The notes under the pieces: model-generated
Told to the model about the DNA's origin: nothing
Database searches by the model: none
What the model saw: only the letters and a program-made list of their open reading frames with translations
Position numbers and translations under genes: made by a program
Shown here: one piece after another, positions 1 to 8,551 of the stretch
Position numbering within the stretch: the stretch's first letter is position 1
How the letters are laid out: each line of letters starts with the position of its first letter
NCBI GenBank assembly: GCA_021794705.1
Contig: JAJYQH010000379.1
Location: 1 to 8,887, forward strand
Origin: Actinomycetes bacterium
GTDB taxonomy: Bacteria; Actinomycetota; Actinomycetes; Propionibacteriales; Propionibacteriaceae
Length of the DNA stretch: 8,887 bases
Reading direction: 5' to 3'

Positions 1-927
<927 letters not shown>

Positions 928-931
<4 letters not shown>

Positions 932-1671
932 GCGGTCACGAGTTCACGAGCTTCTTCCCGACCTCGGGCGGGGTCGACATGGACGACCAGTCGACCAACA
1001 TCGACGAGAAGACGGTCGAGGAGCTCGCCCAGCTGGCCGCCCGCTACCCGCAGCCGCGGTCGGCGCTCCTGCCGATGCTGCACCTCGTCCAGTCGGTCGA
1101 CGGCCGGGTCTCGCCGCGGGGCATCGAGGTGTGCGCCGACCTGCTCGGCATCAGCACCGCGCAGGTGAGCGGGGTGGCCACCTTCTACACGATGTACCGG
1201 CGGCGTCCGGGCGGCACCCACCACATCGGGGTCTGCACCACCGCGCTGTGCGCCGTCATGGGCGGCGACATCCTGCTCGAGCACTGCGAGCACAAGCTCG
1301 GCATCCACGAGGGCGAGACGACCGCCGACGGCAGCATCAGCCTCGAGCGCATCGAGTGCAACGCGGCCTGCGACTTCGCGCCGATCATGACCGTCAACTG
1401 GGAGTTCATGGACAACATGACCCCGGCCAAGGCCGACGAGCTCATCGACGAGCTGATCGCGGGCCAGGAGGTCCGCTCCACACGCGGCGCCACCATCACC
1501 AGCTGGCGCGAGGCCGAGCGGGTGATCGCCGGGTTCCCCGACGGCCGCGCCGACGAGGGCCCGACGGCGGGGGACGCCTCCCTGCTCGGCCTGCGCATCG
1601 CCCAGGACCACGGCTGGCATGCGCCCGACCCGGCCGCGATCGCCGCCCCGGCAGAGGAGGAGTCGAAGTGA
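928..1671 (+). CDS. nuoE: NADH-quinone oxidoreductase subunit E (thioredoxin-like [2Fe-2S], N1a)
   Basis: NuoE is the 24-kDa-type peripheral subunit. It pairs with NuoF in the NADH-oxidising module and holds the off-pathway [2Fe-2S] cluster N1a. The protein has 247 residues. The helical N-terminal region (about 25-95) contains the family block [11 protein letters not shown] (80-90). The thioredoxin-like domain carries the four ligands as C103-x4-C108 and C144-x3-C148 (IECNAAC). Residues after about 185 form a tail rich in Ala, Asp and Glu that is absent from the shorter E. coli-type protein (about 166 residues) but fits the roughly 250-residue mycobacterial form. The GTG start at 928 overlaps the nuoD stop as GTGA and has a good ribosome site. 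An alternative ATG at 979 (residue 18) is less likely. The gene ends EEESK, whose GAG codons supply the nuoF ribosome site. Confidence 0.97.
1654..1660 (+). promoter_or_regulatory. Shine-Dalgarno site deciding the nuoF GTG start
   Basis: GAGGAGG lies 7 bases before the GTG at 1668 and is made of the Glu codons at the end of nuoE. The nuoF frame stays open far upstream (to 912), so this site and the GTGA overlap are what fix the true start. The later ATG at 1692 has no such motif. Confidence 0.88.
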
Positions 1672-3011
1672 CCGACCTGCTCACCCCCGTCATGTCGGCC
1701 AACTGGGCCGACGAGCGGGCCTGGAAGATCACCAACTACGAGCGCCGCGGCGGCTACCGGGCGCTCCGCAAGGCGCTCGCGATGAGCCCGGCCGACGTCA
1801 TGGGCGTGGTCAAGGACTCCCAGCTGCGCGGACGCGGGGGAGCGGGCTTCCCCACCGGGATGAAGTGGTCGTTCGTCCCGCAGAACAACCCCAACCCCAA
1901 GTACCTCGTCGTCAACGGTGACGAGTCCGAGCCCGGCACGTGCAAGGACATGCCGCTCATGCTCGCCTCGCCGCACACCCTCGTCGAGGGCGTCATCATC
2001 AGCTCCTACGCCATCGGCGTGCACACCGCGTTCATCTACATCCGGGGCGAGGTGCTGCACGTCATCCGCCGCGTCCAGCAGGCGGTGCGCGAGGCCTACT
2101 CCGCCGGCTACGCCGGAAAGAACATCCTCGGTACCGGCTACGACCTCGAGATCATCGTCCATTCGGGCGCCGGGGCCTACATCTGCGGGGAGGAGACGGC
2201 GCTGCTCGACTCCCTCGAGGGACGCCGCGGCCAGCCCCGCCTGCGTCCGCCGTTCCCCGCGGTGGCCGGGTTGTACGCGAGCCCGACCGTGATCAACAAC
2301 GTCGAGTCGATCAGCTCGGTGCCGGCGATCGTGCTCAACGGCTCCACCTGGTTCGCCTCGATGGGCACCGAGAAGAGCAAGGGCTACACCCTCTATTCGC
2401 TGTCCGGCCACGTGCGCAACCCGGGGCAGTTCGAGGCGCCCATGGGCATCACCCTGCGCCAGCTGCTCGAGCTGGCCGGCGGCATCCGCGAGGGGCACGA
2501 GCTGAAGTTCTTCACCCCCGGCGGGTCGTCGACGCCGATCCTCACCCCAGACAACCTCGACCTGCCCCTCGACTACGAGTCGATGGCCGGCGCGGGCAGC
2601 ATGCTCGGCACCAAGGCGCTGCAGTGCTTCGACGAGACCACCTCGGTCGTCCGCACCACGTTGCGGTGGGTGGAGTTCTACAAGCACGAGTCGTGCGGCA
2701 AGTGCACGCCGTGCCGTGAGGGCACGTGGTGGCTGGTGCAGATGCTCATGCGCTTCGAGGCGGGCACCGCCGAGGAGGGCGACGTCGAGAAGATGCTCGA
2801 CATCTGCGACAACATCGGCGGCCGCAGCTTCTGCGCGCTCGCCGACGGCGCGGTGGCCTGTGTCACCAGCGCGGTCAAGCACTTCCGCGAGGAGTTCGAG
2901 GCCGGCTACCACACCCCCGCCTGGGAGCTGTTCCCCTATGAGAAGAGCGCGCTGTTCGCAGCGCCGTCGTCGACCGACGGGTCGCGAGTCGCCGTGGAGG
3001 CACACGCATGA
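1668..3011 (+). CDS. nuoF: NADH-quinone oxidoreductase subunit F (NADH/FMN site, cluster N3)
   Basis: NuoF is the 51-kDa-type subunit: it binds NADH, passes a hydride to FMN, and feeds single electrons to cluster N3. From the GTG at 1668 the protein has 447 residues, close to the mycobacterial length (about 445). Visible motifs in order are the glycine-rich nucleotide/FMN loop GRGGAGFPTGMKW (55-67), NGDESEPGTCKD (83-94) with acidic residues of the NADH pocket, and GAGAYICGEETALL (167-180) followed by EGRRGQPRLRPPFPA (184-198). The [4Fe-4S] N3 ligands are C343, C346 and C349 (SCGKCTPCREG) plus C389 (GGRSFCALADGA). All are intact. The start overlaps the nuoE stop (GTGA) and the stop overlaps the nuoG start (ATGA). 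The frame is open upstream through nuoE, but that extension has no family similarity and is low-complexity Arg/Ala/Pro sequence. Confidence 0.98.
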   Translation: MTDLLTPVMSANWADERAWKITNYERRGGYRALRKALAMSPADVMGVVKDSQLRGRGGAGFPTGMKWSFVPQNNPNPKYLVVNGDESEPGTCKDMPLMLASPHTLVEGVIISSYAIGVHTAFIYIRGEVLHVIRRVQQAVREAYSAGYAGKNILGTGYDLEIIVHSGAGAYICGEETALLDSLEGRRGQPRLRPPFPAVAGLYASPTVINNVESISSVPAIVLNGSTWFASMGTEKSKGYTLYSLSGHVRNPGQFEAPMGITLRQLLELAGGIREGHELKFFTPGGSSTPILTPDNLDLPLDYESMAGAGSMLGTKALQCFDETTSVVRTTLRWVEFYKHESCGKCTPCREGTWWLVQMLMRFEAGTAEEGDVEKMLDICDNIGGRSFCALADGAVACVTSAVKHFREEFEAGYHTPAWELFPYEKSALFAAPSSTDGSRVAVEAHA

Positions 3012-5437
3012 GTGTTGACACCAGCAAGCCCACCCCGGGCACCGCGGTGGAGCCCAACCCGGAGATGGTGTCGCTCACCATCGACGGGATCGAGGTGAGC
3101 GTGCCCAAGGGGACCCTCGTGATCCGGGCGGCCGAGCAACTCGGCATCGCGATCCCGCGGTTCTGCGACCACCCCCTGCTCGACCCGGTCGGCGCCTGCC
3201 GCCAGTGCATGGTCGACATCCCGGACGCCGGCAACGGCCGCGGGTTCCCCAAGCCGCAGGCCTCGTGCACCATCGAGGTGGCGCCGGGGATGAAGGTGAA
3301 CACCCAGCTCAGCTCCCCGGTGGCCCGCAAGGCCCAGGAGGGCATGCTCGAGTTCCTCCTCATCAACCACCCGCTCGACTGCCCGATCTGCGACAAGGGT
3401 GGGGAGTGCCCGCTGCAGAACCAGTCGCAGTCGCATGGCTACGGGGAGAGCCGCTACCACGGCCTCAAGCGCACGTTCCCGAAGCCGGTGAGCATCAGCG
3501 CCCAGGTGCTGCTCGACCGCGAGCGCTGCGTGCTGTGCGCCCGCTGCACCCGGTTCAGCGAGCAGATCTCCGGCGACCCGTTCATCGCCCTCGTCGAGCG
3601 CGGCGCGCTGCAGCAGGTGGGCCTCTACGAGGACCACCCCTACAACTCCTACTTCTCCGGCAACGTCATCCAGATCTGCCCGGTCGGTGCCCTCACCAGC
3701 GCCGACTACCGCTTCCAGGCCCGCCCGTTCGACCTCGTGAGCGTCGACTCGAGCTGCGAGCACTGTGCCGCCGGGTGCGCGCTCCGCAGCGACCACCGGC
3801 ACTACCAGGTGAAGCGCCGCCTCGCCGGCAACGACCCCGCGGTCAACGAGGAGTGGAACTGCGACAAGGGCCGGTTCGCCTTCTACTACGGACGCCAGGA
3901 CGACCGGGTCACCACCCCGCTCGTCCGGCGCGACGGTGACCTCGTCCCCGTCAGCTGGTACGAGGCGATCGACGCCGCCGTCACCGGGCTGTCCGCGGCC
4001 GGCACCTCGGTCGGCGTCCTCACCGGCGGCCGGCTGCTCCAGGAGTCGGCGTACTCGTTCGCCCGCTTCGCCCGCGGCGTCCTCGGCACCAACAACATCG
4101 ACTGCCGGGCGCGGGCCATCTCCGAGGAGGAGACCTGGTTCCTGTCGTCGCTGGTCGCCGGCCGGGGCCTCGCCGAGTCGGTCACCTACGCCGACCTGCA
4201 GCGCGCGGGGGCGGTCGTGCTGGTGAGCTTCGAGCCCGAGGACGAGTCGCCGATCGTCTTCCTGCGGCTGCGCAAGGCCGTCCGGAAGCACAAGACCCGG
4301 GTCTTCACGGTCGCTCCGCTGCTGTCGGAGGGCTCCCGCAAGCTGGACGCGACGCTCGTTCCCGCCGCCCAGGGCGACGAGGCCGGCGTCCTCGAGCGGC
4401 TCGACCTCGAGCTCGACGCCTCCAGCGTCATCCTCGTGGGGGAGCGGGCCGCCACGTCGGCGGGCACGCTCAGCGCCGTGGCGAGCCTGGCCGAGCGCAC
4501 CGGCGCCCGGCTCGCGTGGATCCCGCGTCGTGCGGGTGAGGTCGGCGCCATCGACGCCGGCTGCCTCCCGACCGTCCTCCCTGGCGGGCGCCCCGTCTCC
4601 CTCGCCGAGGCCCGGGTCGACGTGTCGACCATGTGGGACGGCGTCCAGCTGCCGACCGAAGCGGGACTCGACACCGACGGGATGCTGCGCGCCGCGGCGT
4701 CCGGTTCGCTCAAGGCGCTCGTCGTCGCCGGTGTCCAGCCCGAGGACCTGTCCGACCCGGACGCCGCGCTCGCCGCGTTCGAGGAGGTCGGGTTCCTCGT
4801 GAGCTTCGAGCAGCGGCTCAGCGCAGTCGCCGAGCGGGCCGACGTCGTCTTCCCCGTCCCGCTGGTCGAGGAGCAGAACGGCACCTTCGTCGACTGGGAG
4901 CACCGCCCCCGCCCGGTGAACGTCGTCAACCGCTCGAACACCGCGCCGATGACCGAGACCCGCATCCTCGCCGCGCTCGCCGACGCCCTCGACTCGTCGC
5001 TCGGCGTCCGCACCAACGGCCAGGCGCTCGGCGAACTGCACGAGTTCGGACCGTGGGCCGGCGAGCGGTTCGCGGTGCCGCGGGCGGCCGCCGCGCCGGC
5101 GACCTCCGGCCTGCGACTGGCCACGTGGCGCGAGCTCATCGACCGCTCCGCGGGGGTCGACGGCTCGGGTGCGCTCATCGCCACCGCCCGTCCCGCCGTG
5201 GTCCGCATGTCCCCGGCCACCGCCGCCACCCACGGGCTGGTGCCGGGCGGGCTCGCGGAGGTCGGCGTCAACACCGTCACGGTCACCGTGCCGGTCGAGG
5301 TCGTCGACGGGATGGTCGACGAGGTCGTGTGGCTGCCGTCGCGCTCGCTCAGCCTCGACGTCACCGTCCCCGTGGCCCGCGCCGGGCACGCCGACGTCAC
5401 GCTCACCGCCGCTTCCCCTGTTGGAGGTCAGGAATGA
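3008..5437 (+). CDS. nuoG: NADH-quinone oxidoreductase subunit G (N1b, N4, N5, N7; molybdopterin-oxidoreductase fold)
   Basis: NuoG is the large peripheral subunit that wires electrons from NuoF towards NuoI. It has 809 residues, near the mycobacterial length (about 806). The N-terminal ferredoxin domain holds [2Fe-2S] N1b: C53, C64, C67, C87. Then come N5 as H121-x3-C125-x2-C128-x5-C134 (with the unusual His ligand) and N4 as C174, C177, C180 and C224 (ERCVLCARC, then ICPVGAL). A fourth set, C250-x2-C253-x3-C257-x27-C285, is the N7 site seen in E. coli and Thermus but not in mitochondria. Residues from about 300 to 680 are the degenerate molybdopterin-oxidoreductase domain, and about 720-800 resembles the C-terminal dinucleotide-binding domain. 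ATG 3008 overlaps the nuoF stop, with GGAGG at 2996-3000, 7 bases upstream. No cofactor-binding role is expected for the molybdopterin-like domain (family knowledge). Confidence 0.98.
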   Translation: MSVDTSKPTPGTAVEPNPEMVSLTIDGIEVSVPKGTLVIRAAEQLGIAIPRFCDHPLLDPVGACRQCMVDIPDAGNGRGFPKPQASCTIEVAPGMKVNTQLSSPVARKAQEGMLEFLLINHPLDCPICDKGGECPLQNQSQSHGYGESRYHGLKRTFPKPVSISAQVLLDRERCVLCARCTRFSEQISGDPFIALVERGALQQVGLYEDHPYNSYFSGNVIQICPVGALTSADYRFQARPFDLVSVDSSCEHCAAGCALRSDHRHYQVKRRLAGNDPAVNEEWNCDKGRFAFYYGRQDDRVTTPLVRRDGDLVPVSWYEAIDAAVTGLSAAGTSVGVLTGGRLLQESAYSFARFARGVLGTNNIDCRARAISEEETWFLSSLVAGRGLAESVTYADLQRAGAVVLVSFEPEDESPIVFLRLRKAVRKHKTRVFTVAPLLSEGSRKLDATLVPAAQGDEAGVLERLDLELDASSVILVGERAATSAGTLSAVASLAERTGARLAWIPRRAGEVGAIDAGCLPTVLPGGRPVSLAEARVDVSTMWDGVQLPTEAGLDTDGMLRAAASGSLKALVVAGVQPEDLSDPDAALAAFEEVGFLVSFEQRLSAVAERADVVFPVPLVEEQNGTFVDWEHRPRPVNVVNRSNTAPMTETRILAALADALDSSLGVRTNGQALGELHEFGPWAGERFAVPRAAAAPATSGLRLATWRELIDRSAGVDGSGALIATARPAVVRMSPATAATHGLVPGGLAEVGVNTVTVTVPVEVVDGMVDEVVWLPSRSLSLDVTVPVARAGHADVTLTAASPVGGQE

Positions 5438-6789
5438 ACCCCCTCGAAAACGCCGTGTTCGGCGCGGATCCCTGGTGGATCGTGCTGATCAAGGTGGTGC
5501 TGCTGTTCGTCATCCTGCTCGTGTGGACGATCTTCAACGTCTGGTACGAGCGGCGGCTGGTGGCCAAGATGCAGCACCGCCTCGGCCCGATCATGAACCC
5601 GACGTGGGCCGGTGGCCTGGGCCAGGCGATGGCCGACGGTGCGAAGCTGCTGCTCAAGGAGGACTTCCGTCCTGAGGGCACCGACCGGATCGTCTACAAC
5701 CTCGCCCCGGTCCTCACCGGTGTGGCCGCCTTCACCTCGTGGTCGGTCATCCCGTTCGGCGGCCAGGTGACGATGTTCGGTCACGTCACCCACCTGCAGC
5801 TCACCGACCTGCCGGTCGCGGTGCTGTTCATCCTCGCGAGCGCGTCGATCGGCATCTACGGCATCGTCCTGGCCGGGTGGGCGTCCAACTCGACCTACTC
5901 GCTGCTCGGCGGCCTGCGGTCCAGCGCCCAGATGATTTCCTACGAGGTCGCGATGGGCCTCTCGCTGGTGGCGGTGTTCCTCTTCGCCGGGTCGATGTCG
6001 ACCTCGCAGATCGTCGAGGCGCAGGCGGCCCCGCTCATGCTCGGCAACGTCAACACGCACCTGCCCGGGTGGTACGCCCTGCTGCTGTTCCCGAGCTTCA
6101 TCATCTACGCCATCGCCATGGTCGGCGAGACCAACCGGGCCCCGTTCGACCTGCCCGAGGCCGAGTCCGAGCTGGTCAGCGGCTACATCACCGAGTACAG
6201 CGGCTTCCGGTACGCGCTGTACTTCCTCGCCGAGTACATCAACATGGCGACGGTGTCGGCGGTGGCCACCACCCTGTTCCTCGGCGGCTACCACGCACCG
6301 TGGCCGTTCAACCTCATCCACGCCCTCGACAACGGGTGGATCGGCATCCTGTGGTTCGTCATCAAGGTGCAACTGCTCGTGTCGTTCTTCGTCTGGCTCC
6401 GGGGGACGCTGCCGCGCTTCCGGTACGACCAGTTCATGGACCTCGGCTGGCGCTGGCTGATCCCCATCTCGCTGGTCTGGCTGCTGCTGGTGGCCACCCT
6501 CAAGTCGGCCCAGTCGTTCCACTGGTTCCGCAGCCCGATCTTCCTCGGCGTCCTCGGGGTGATCGTGGTGGTGCTCGTCGCCTCGCTGTTCCTCCCGAGC
6601 AAGGAGGACGAGGAGATCGACGAACTCGACGAGGACGAACCGTTCGACGCCTTCGCCGGCGGCTACCCGGTGCCCCCGATGCCCGGACAGCGGCTGCCGG
6701 AGATGGCCGCCGTGGTCAGGTCGACCGCCGGGCAGGCAGCACCCGAGACATCCGAGACCTCACTCGATGAAACAGGAGCCGATTCCTGA
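5434..6789 (+). CDS. nuoH: NADH-quinone oxidoreductase subunit H (membrane, quinone cavity)
   Basis: NuoH (ND1 homologue) is the membrane subunit that forms the quinone entry chamber and contacts NuoB, NuoD and NuoI. The protein has 451 residues. Conserved blocks are [15 protein letters not shown] (38-52), [11 protein letters not shown] (67-77), [15 protein letters not shown] (163-177), [17 protein letters not shown] (231-247), [15 protein letters not shown] (254-268) and [17 protein letters not shown] (323-339). Hydrophobic segments fit the usual eight helices, plus an extra one at about 368-388. A 62-residue tail follows, acidic at first ([13 protein letters not shown], 391-403) and then rich in Pro, Ala and Thr. 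E. coli NuoH (about 325 residues) lacks this tail; I recall actinobacterial forms being longer. ATG 5434 overlaps the nuoG stop as ATGA, with GGAGG at 5423-5427. The frame is open upstream to about 4633, but only as a shadow of nuoG. Confidence 0.98.
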   Translation: MNPLENAVFGADPWWIVLIKVVLLFVILLVWTIFNVWYERRLVAKMQHRLGPIMNPTWAGGLGQAMADGAKLLLKEDFRPEGTDRIVYNLAPVLTGVAAFTSWSVIPFGGQVTMFGHVTHLQLTDLPVAVLFILASASIGIYGIVLAGWASNSTYSLLGGLRSSAQMISYEVAMGLSLVAVFLFAGSMSTSQIVEAQAAPLMLGNVNTHLPGWYALLLFPSFIIYAIAMVGETNRAPFDLPEAESELVSGYITEYSGFRYALYFLAEYINMATVSAVATTLFLGGYHAPWPFNLIHALDNGWIGILWFVIKVQLLVSFFVWLRGTLPRFRYDQFMDLGWRWLIPISLVWLLLVATLKSAQSFHWFRSPIFLGVLGVIVVVLVASLFLPSKEDEEIDELDEDEPFDAFAGGYPVPPMPGQRLPEMAAVVRSTAGQAAPETSETSLDETGADS

Positions 6790-7427
6790 TGGGCATCTTC
6801 GATCCGTGGGCCGGGTTCGGCGTCACGTTCAAGACGATATTCCGCAAGACCTTCACCCAGGGCTACCCGCAGAAGGGGAAGGCGAAGATCACCGCCCCCC
6901 GCTTCCACGGGCGCCACCAGCTGAACCGCTGGCCCGACGGTCTGGAGAAGTGCGTGGGCTGCGAGCTGTGCGCCTGGGCGTGCCCGGCCGACGCGATCTA
7001 CGTCGAGGGCGCCGACAACACCGAGGAGGGCCGCTTCTCCCCGGGTGAGCGGTACGGGCGCGTCTACCAGATCAACTACCTGCGGTGCATCCTCTGCGGA
7101 CTGTGCATCGAGGCGTGCCCCACCCGCGCGCTGACGATGACCAACGAGTTCAAGCTGGCCGACACCACCCGGGCCAAGCTCATCTACGAGAAGGACGACC
7201 TCCTCGGGCCGCTGCTGCCGGGTATGGAGCAGCCGCCGCACCCGCGCCGGCTCGGTGACGACGAGACCGAGTACTTCCTCGGGCTGCCGACCTCGGGGCA
7301 GGTCGACTCGCGGGCCGGCAACTACGAGGGCGAGGTCCGCCCGTCCGCGGTCGCGCAGGCCAAGACGACCCAGGAGCTGGCCAAGCAGATGCGCCACGAC
7401 GCCACCTACCCGGGAGCGAACTACTGA
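6789..7427 (+). CDS. nuoI: NADH-quinone oxidoreductase subunit I (two [4Fe-4S], N6a/N6b)
   Basis: NuoI is the 8Fe-ferredoxin-like subunit that relays electrons from NuoG through clusters N6a and N6b towards N2 and the quinone. It has 212 residues, matching the mycobacterial form (about 211) and longer than the roughly 180-residue E. coli protein. The two ferredoxin motifs are complete: C55-x2-C58-x2-C61-x3-C65 (followed by Pro) and C100-x2-C103-x2-C106-x3-C110 (followed by Pro). The N-terminal stretch (about 8-25) is amphipathic, as expected for the helix that lies on the membrane. The C-terminal third (about 140-212) is soluble and of the actinobacterial type. Its ATG shares one base with the nuoH stop (TGATG); AGGAG at 6774-6778 is 10 bases upstream. 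Residue 17 uses ATA, a rare codon in such GC-rich DNA. Confidence 0.98.
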   Translation: MGIFDPWAGFGVTFKTIFRKTFTQGYPQKGKAKITAPRFHGRHQLNRWPDGLEKCVGCELCAWACPADAIYVEGADNTEEGRFSPGERYGRVYQINYLRCILCGLCIEACPTRALTMTNEFKLADTTRAKLIYEKDDLLGPLLPGMEQPPHPRRLGDDETEYFLGLPTSGQVDSRAGNYEGEVRPSAVAQAKTTQELAKQMRHDATYPGANY

Positions 7428-8245
7428 TGATCACGTTGATTCCCCTGGTCGCCGACCAGCAGGTCGCCTTCTGGGTGCTGGCCCCGGTGATGGTGCTCGC
7501 GGCGCTCGGCGTCGTCTTCAGCCGCAAGGCGGTGCACTCGGCGCTGTCGCTCGCGCTGGTCATGGTGTGCCTGGCGGTGCAGTACGCCGCCCTCGACGCG
7601 CCCTTCCTCTTCGTCGCCCAGATCGTCGTCTACACGGGCGCGATCCTCATGCTGTTCCTCTTCGTCGTCATGCTCGTCGGAGTCGGGGTCTCCGACTCGA
7701 TCGTCGAGACGACCAAGCGCCACTGGGTCGCGTCGGTGCTCGCCGCCATCGGCCTGCTCATCCTGCTGATCACGGGCGTCCTGCACGCGATCGTCGGCCC
7801 GAGCGCCGGGCTGGCGAGCGCGACGGCGTCCGCCGGGGGCAACGTGCCGGCCCTCGCCGAGCGCATCTTCACCCGCTGGGTGTTCCCGTTCGAGGCGACG
7901 TCGGCGCTGCTCATCACCGCCGCGCTGGGTGCGATGGTGCTCGCGCACGGCGAGAACCTGTTCCCGAAGCTGCGGCAGCGCGAGGCCCTGCAGCAGCGGA
8001 TGCGCAACTGGGTGTCCGACGGGACGCCGATCTCCCCGCTCCCGAACTCGGGCGTGTTCGCCCGCACCAACGCGATCGGTGCGCCCGCCCTGCTGCCCGA
8101 CGGGTCGGTCGCCGAGTCGTCGGTGTCGAAGACCCTCATCGCCCGCAGCGCGATCATCGACGCCGGGGAGCTCAAGGCGCCCACCCGCGCCGTCTACGCC
8201 GAGATCCAGCGGGCCGCCGCTGACGCCGAGGAGGCCCGGTCATGA
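7427..8245 (+). CDS. nuoJ: NADH-quinone oxidoreductase subunit J (membrane, ND6 homologue)
   Basis: NuoJ is a small membrane subunit next to NuoH and NuoK. Its third helix carries a pi-bulge thought to couple quinone chemistry to the proton channels. The protein has 272 residues, near the mycobacterial length (about 262) but much longer than E. coli NuoJ (about 184). Hydrophobic segments at about 13-31, 37-55, 60-84, 99-120 and 153-173 fit five helices, and the family core [18 protein letters not shown] (66-83) is helix 3. Residues 174-272 form a hydrophilic tail of about 99 residues, presumably cytoplasmic. ATG 7427 shares one base with the nuoI stop (TGATG). The upstream purine run GGGAG (7412-7416) is a moderate ribosome site, so coupling to nuoI translation is likely. 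The stop overlaps the nuoK start (ATGA). Confidence 0.97.
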   Translation: MITLIPLVADQQVAFWVLAPVMVLAALGVVFSRKAVHSALSLALVMVCLAVQYAALDAPFLFVAQIVVYTGAILMLFLFVVMLVGVGVSDSIVETTKRHWVASVLAAIGLLILLITGVLHAIVGPSAGLASATASAGGNVPALAERIFTRWVFPFEATSALLITAALGAMVLAHGENLFPKLRQREALQQRMRNWVSDGTPISPLPNSGVFARTNAIGAPALLPDGSVAESSVSKTLIARSAIIDAGELKAPTRAVYAEIQRAAADAEEARS

Positions 8246-8541
8246 ACCCGAATGACTACTTGATACTGTCTGCCGTGCTGTTCAGCATCGGGGTCCTCGG
8301 GTTCCTGCTGCGGCGCAGCGCCCTCGTCGCGTTCATGTCGATCGAGCTCATGCTCAACGCCACGAACCTCGCGATGGTCGCCTTCTCCAATGTCAACGGC
8401 AACCTCGACGGGCAGATCGGCGCATTCTTCGTCATGGTCGTCGCCGCGGCCGAGGTCGTGGTGGGCCTGGCGATCATCGTCACCATCTTCCGAACCCGAC
8501 GCTCGGCCTCGGTCGACAACGCGAACCTGCTGAAGTTCTGA
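8242..8541 (+). CDS. nuoK: NADH-quinone oxidoreductase subunit K (membrane, ND4L homologue)
   Basis: NuoK is the smallest antiporter-like membrane subunit and contributes one proton pathway. It has 99 residues, the usual family length (about 100), with three predicted helices at roughly 5-22, 27-49 and 60-82. The two conserved buried acidic residues are present: E35 in [10 protein letters not shown] (31-40) and E71 in [13 protein letters not shown] (66-78), matching the E. coli pair E36 and E72. ATG 8242 overlaps the nuoJ stop, with a strong GAGGAGG at 8228-8234, 7 bases before it, inside the last codons of nuoJ. The first ten codons include several that are rare in this DNA (AAT, TTG, ATA, TCT), which may keep the initiation region free of structure. 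Confidence 0.98.
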   Translation: MNPNDYLILSAVLFSIGVLGFLLRRSALVAFMSIELMLNATNLAMVAFSNVNGNLDGQIGAFFVMVVAAAEVVVGLAIIVTIFRTRRSASVDNANLLKF

Positions 8542-8545
8542 GGGG
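8540..8545 (+). promoter_or_regulatory. Shine-Dalgarno site for nuoL
   Basis: GAGGGG spans the last two bases of the nuoK stop and the start of the 10-base gap, 6 bases before the GTG at 8552. It is the only ribosome site in the window lying mostly outside coding sequence, and it decides the GTG start of nuoL. Confidence 0.75.
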
Positions 8546-8551
8546 ATCCCG

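Noticed and set aside
1185..3005. A 606-codon minus-strand open frame opposite nuoE and nuoF, with similar ones at 5428-6522 and 6663-7397.
   Set aside because: They have the same low-complexity composition and no domain or credible ribosome site, and each lies opposite a certain gene.
2936..5389. An 817-codon open frame on the minus strand opposite nuoG.
   Set aside because: It is a composition artefact of GC-rich coding DNA. Its translation is Arg/Gly/Val/Asp-rich without any recognisable domain, and nuoG on the other strand has full family motifs.
4633..5433. Upstream extension of the nuoH frame into nuoG.
   Set aside because: The extension is Arg/Pro-rich shadow sequence. The ATG at 5434 has GGAGG 6 bases upstream and gives a normal NuoH N-terminus.
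6601..6607. AAGGAGG inside nuoH (also at 5656-5662) as a hidden internal start.
   Set aside because: Both arise from Lys-Glu codons, and no ATG, GTG or TTG lies at a suitable distance downstream.
8543..8550. Palindrome GGGATCCC between nuoK and nuoL as a possible terminator or operator.
   Set aside because: It has no loop, is only 8 bases long, is not followed by a T run, and overlaps the nuoL ribosome site.
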